DNA from: an uncultured beta proteobacterium
GTDB taxonomy: Bacteria; Pseudomonadota; Gammaproteobacteria; Burkholderiales; SG8-39
NCBI GenBank assembly: GCA_903868285.1
Contig: CAIPUP010000180.1
Span: 1-8,192 of the forward strand
Reading direction: 5' to 3'
Length of the DNA stretch: 8,192 nt
The notes under the pieces are model-generated. The model did no database searches and had not been told where the DNA came from. It saw only the letters and a program-made list of their open reading frames with translations. Positions 5,628 to 8,192 of the stretch are shown piece after piece (within the stretch, counting starts at the first letter, position 1; each line of letters begins with the position of its first letter). The position numbers were made by a program, and so were the translations under genes.

Positions 5628-8192
5628 ATGTCGCGTTTTTTTATTTTCAGGCCGGTGTTTGCCGGCGTCATCGCCATCCTCATCATCATTGCGGGCCTGG
5701 TGGCTTCGCGCGTCCTGCCGGTGGCGCAATACCCCGAGATCGCACCACCCACGGTCATCATCACCACCACTTATCCCGGTGCCAGTGCCGAGACCCTGGC
5801 GCGTACCGTGGCCGCACCGATCGAGGAGCAGCTGTCGGGAGTGGAACGGCTGAGTTTTTTCAGTTCCACGTCGTCATCGACAGGTGCCATCACCATCACC
5901 GCCACCTTCGAGCCTGGCACCAACGTCGATCAGTCGGTATTCAACGTCAACAACCGGGTGCAGCTGGCCTTGCCGCGTCTGCCCGATGAAGTGCGGCGCC
6001 AGGGCGTGGTGGTGCAGAAACGCTCGTTCGATATTCTGAACGTGGTGTCACTTACTTCGCCTGGCAGCAGTTTCGATACGCTGTATCTGTCCAACTTTGC
6101 CTCGCTTAATGTGGTGGATGAGCTCAAGCGCTTGCCTGGCATTGCCGATGTCACGGTGTTTGGTGCGCGCGACTACGCCATGCGGGTCTGGCTCAAGCCG
6201 GATCGCATGTCGCAACTGGGTATCACCACGGCCGATGTGGCGAATGCATTACGGGCGCAGAACGCCCAATATGCTGCTGGCAAGATCGGCGCCGAACCGG
6301 CGTTGCCCGGACAGAGCCTGGTCTATACCGTGACCGCCTCGGGTCGTCTGGTCGAGCCCGAACAGTTTGGCGAGATCGTGATACGTGCCGCTGGTGCCAG
6401 TGGTGTGCTGCGCCTGAAGGACATCGCCCGGCTGGAGCTGGGGGCCGCCAACTACGACACCTTCAATACGCTCAATGGCAAGCCCACGATTAGCATGGCG
6501 ACCTACCTGCAGCCAGGGGCGAACGCACTGGAGGTGGCCGAGTCGGTTCGACGCCGGATGCGCGAACTCAAGACGGCGTTTCCGCAAGATATTGATTTTG
6601 CGATTCCTTTTGATACGACCCTGTTTGTGGACTCCTCCATCAAGGAAGTCACCAAGACCATCTTCGAAGCAGCCTTGCTGGTCGTGCTAGTGGTGTATCT
6701 GTTCTTGCAGAACTGGCGTGCCACGCTGATACCGATGGTGGCGGTGCCGGTCTCACTCATTGGCACTTTCGCCGGCTTGTGGGCAGTGGGTTTTTCCATC
6801 AATACCCTGACCCTGTTTGCCATGGTGCTGGCCATCGGCATCGTGGTGGACGATGCCATCGTGGTACTGGAGAACGTCGAGCGACTGATGCGCGAGGAAC
6901 ACTTGCCGCCGTTCAAGGCCGCGCTCAAGGCGATGGAGGAAGTGTCGGGCGCAGTGGTGGCCATCGTGCTGGTGCTGTGTGCCGTGTTTGTTCCGGTGGC
7001 GTTTCTGGGTGGCATTGCCGGACAGCTGTATCGCCAGTTCGCCGTGACGGTGGCGATCTCGGTGGTGATCTCCGGCTTCACCGCATTGACGCTGACGCCG
7101 GCACTGTGTGCCATTTTGCTGCGCGACCATGCCGAGCCCTCGCGCCTGTCGCAACGGCTGTTCGCGCCGTTCAACATCGGCTTTGCCTGGTTGACGGCGG
7201 GCTTTCTCAAGGGTGTGGCCTGGTGCATACGCTGGCGCGCGCTGTCGCTGATGCTGTTCGCGCTGATGCTCGCGCTGACCGCCTTGATGTTCGTGCGCGT
7301 GCCAGGCAGCTTTGTGCCGGCCGAGGATCAGGGCTATGTGTTTGGCTCGGTGGTGCTGCCCGATGGCGCAACGCTCGAGCGCACCGGCAAGCTGGTGGAG
7401 AAAGTGCAGCAGATGGTGTCGGCCAGCCCGGCGGTGCAGAACGTACTGGGCATTGTTGGCTTCGATCTGATCGGTGGTGGCAACAAGACCAATGCTGCCA
7501 CGCTGTTCATTCCGCTCAAGCCGTGGGAGCAGCGCGAGCAGAGCGCGCAGCAGGTGGCGCGCGAAATCATGGGCAAGGGCGGGGCGCTGCGTGAGGGCAA
7601 TACGCTGTCGTTCAGCCCGCCGGCCATTCGTGGTCTGGGTACCGCTGGTGGCCTGGAGGTGTATGTGCAAAGTCGCGCCAGCGCCGATCCCAAGGCCTTA
7701 TTCCAGGTGGTGCAGGAGTTCCTCGGCGCATTGGCCAAGGACCCGCTCATGGGCAGCGCCAATTCCTTCTACCGCCCGACCGTGCCACAGCTGTTTGTGG
7801 AAATCGATCGTGAGAAGGCCATGGCTCTCGGTGTATCGGTGAACGAATTGTTCGAGGCCCTGCAAAGCACCATGGGTGCGCTGTATGTGAATGATTTCAA
7901 CAAGTTCGGTCGCACCTACCGGGTGCAGATGCAGGCCGAGGCAGCACAGCGTGCCGAGCCGCAGGACCTGGGGCGGGTGCATGTGCGCTCGGCCAGCAGT
8001 GGCGAAATGATTCCGCTCAAGACGCTGATCAAGGTGTCCAACGTGGTCGGGCCGGAGCAGCTGGAGCGCTTCAATGGTTTTCTGGCGGCCAAGGTGATCG
8101 CCAATGCCAAGCCCGGGATCAGTTCGGGCGATGCCATCAAGGCGGTCGAGGCTGTCGCCGCAACAGCGCTGCCCGAGGGCTATGCCATTGCC
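5628..8192 (+). CDS. RND multidrug efflux permease, HAE1 family, MexF/OqxB-like (cut by right edge)
   Basis: The frame is open for 855 codons from the ATG at 5628 to the window end; relatives are about 1,040-1,060 aa, so roughly 190 C-terminal residues are missing. It starts MSRFFIFRPVFAGVIAILII (TM1), then the first porter half with YPGASAETLARTVAAPIEEQ. TM4 carries the proton-relay aspartates Asp408 and Asp409 in IGIVVDDAIVVLENVER. TM7 is near 537-557, followed by GSFVPAEDQGYVF and the second porter half. The relay Lys of TM10 lies past the edge. DTLYLSNFASLNVVDELKRL and the overall text resemble MexF/OqxB more than AcrB, judged from memory. It should exchange protons for amphiphilic substrates across the inner membrane with the upstream adaptor. 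The outer-membrane channel gene is not in view and may follow. There is no clear Shine-Dalgarno, so translation is probably coupled to the adaptor. Confidence 0.95.
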   Translation, partial: MSRFFIFRPVFAGVIAILIIIAGLVASRVLPVAQYPEIAPPTVIITTTYPGASAETLARTVAAPIEEQLSGVERLSFFSSTSSSTGAITITATFEPGTNVDQSVFNVNNRVQLALPRLPDEVRRQGVVVQKRSFDILNVVSLTSPGSSFDTLYLSNFASLNVVDELKRLPGIADVTVFGARDYAMRVWLKPDRMSQLGITTADVANALRAQNAQYAAGKIGAEPALPGQSLVYTVTASGRLVEPEQFGEIVIRAAGASGVLRLKDIARLELGAANYDTFNTLNGKPTISMATYLQPGANALEVAESVRRRMRELKTAFPQDIDFAIPFDTTLFVDSSIKEVTKTIFEAALLVVLVVYLFLQNWRATLIPMVAVPVSLIGTFAGLWAVGFSINTLTLFAMVLAIGIVVDDAIVVLENVERLMREEHLPPFKAALKAMEEVSGAVVAIVLVLCAVFVPVAFLGGIAGQLYRQFAVTVAISVVISGFTALTLTPALCAILLRDHAEPSRLSQRLFAPFNIGFAWLTAGFLKGVAWCIRWRALSLMLFALMLALTALMFVRVPGSFVPAEDQGYVFGSVVLPDGATLERTGKLVEKVQQMVSASPAVQNVLGIVGFDLIGGGNKTNAATLFIPLKPWEQREQSAQQVAREIMGKGGALREGNTLSFSPPAIRGLGTAGGLEVYVQSRASADPKALFQVVQEFLGALAKDPLMGSANSFYRPTVPQLFVEIDREKAMALGVSVNELFEALQSTMGALYVNDFNKFGRTYRVQMQAEAAQRAEPQDLGRVHVRSASSGEMIPLKTLIKVSNVVGPEQLERFNGFLAAKVIANAKPGISSGDAIKAVEAVAATALPEGYAIA

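Noticed and set aside
6503..7670. Long minus-strand open frames (up to 305 codons) inside the permease gene
   Set aside because: High GC makes antisense frames long; the His/Gln/Arg-rich or Ser/Thr-rich translations look like shadows, and the plus frame is unmistakably RND permease.

Overview
The window is GC-rich, tightly packed DNA, most likely from a betaproteobacterium of the Burkholderiales type. The main hint is a Bug/TctC-type periplasmic binding protein with no transporter membrane subunits beside it, a family greatly expanded in that group. A molybdenum hydroxylase subunit and a MexF/OqxB-like RND pump fit the same picture. The taxonomic placement is inference. I see no tRNA, rRNA, CRISPR, insertion sequence or phage gene.

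Layout. Positions 1-608 on the minus strand hold the first 202 codons of a xanthine dehydrogenase/aldehyde oxidase-family molybdopterin-binding subunit that runs off the left edge. A 251-bp divergent intergenic region follows (609-859). Everything to its right is on the plus strand: a Bug solute-binding protein (860-1879), a stand-alone Hpt phosphotransfer protein (1917-2252), a membrane histidine kinase with an apparently CHASE3-like periplasmic domain and a PAS domain (2249-4066), and a single-domain CheY-like receiver (4056-4454). After a 33-bp AT-rich gap come an RND efflux adaptor lipoprotein (4488-5618) and the RND inner-membrane permease (5628 to the right edge, cut at codon 855).

How they may work together. 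Hpt, kinase and receiver overlap by 4 and 11 nt and are surely one translationally coupled unit. They supply the parts of a phosphorelay but no DNA-binding output. The Bug gene ends 37 bp before Hpt with no visible terminator, so the binding protein may be co-transcribed with the relay and could present a ligand to the kinase's periplasmic domain. The efflux genes lie directly downstream in the same orientation and may be read through or controlled by the relay; that link is inference from position only. The most noteworthy structure is this binding protein / Hpt / kinase / receiver / efflux-pump string. A five-copy 9-bp repeat inside the Bug signal peptide is also worth a look.
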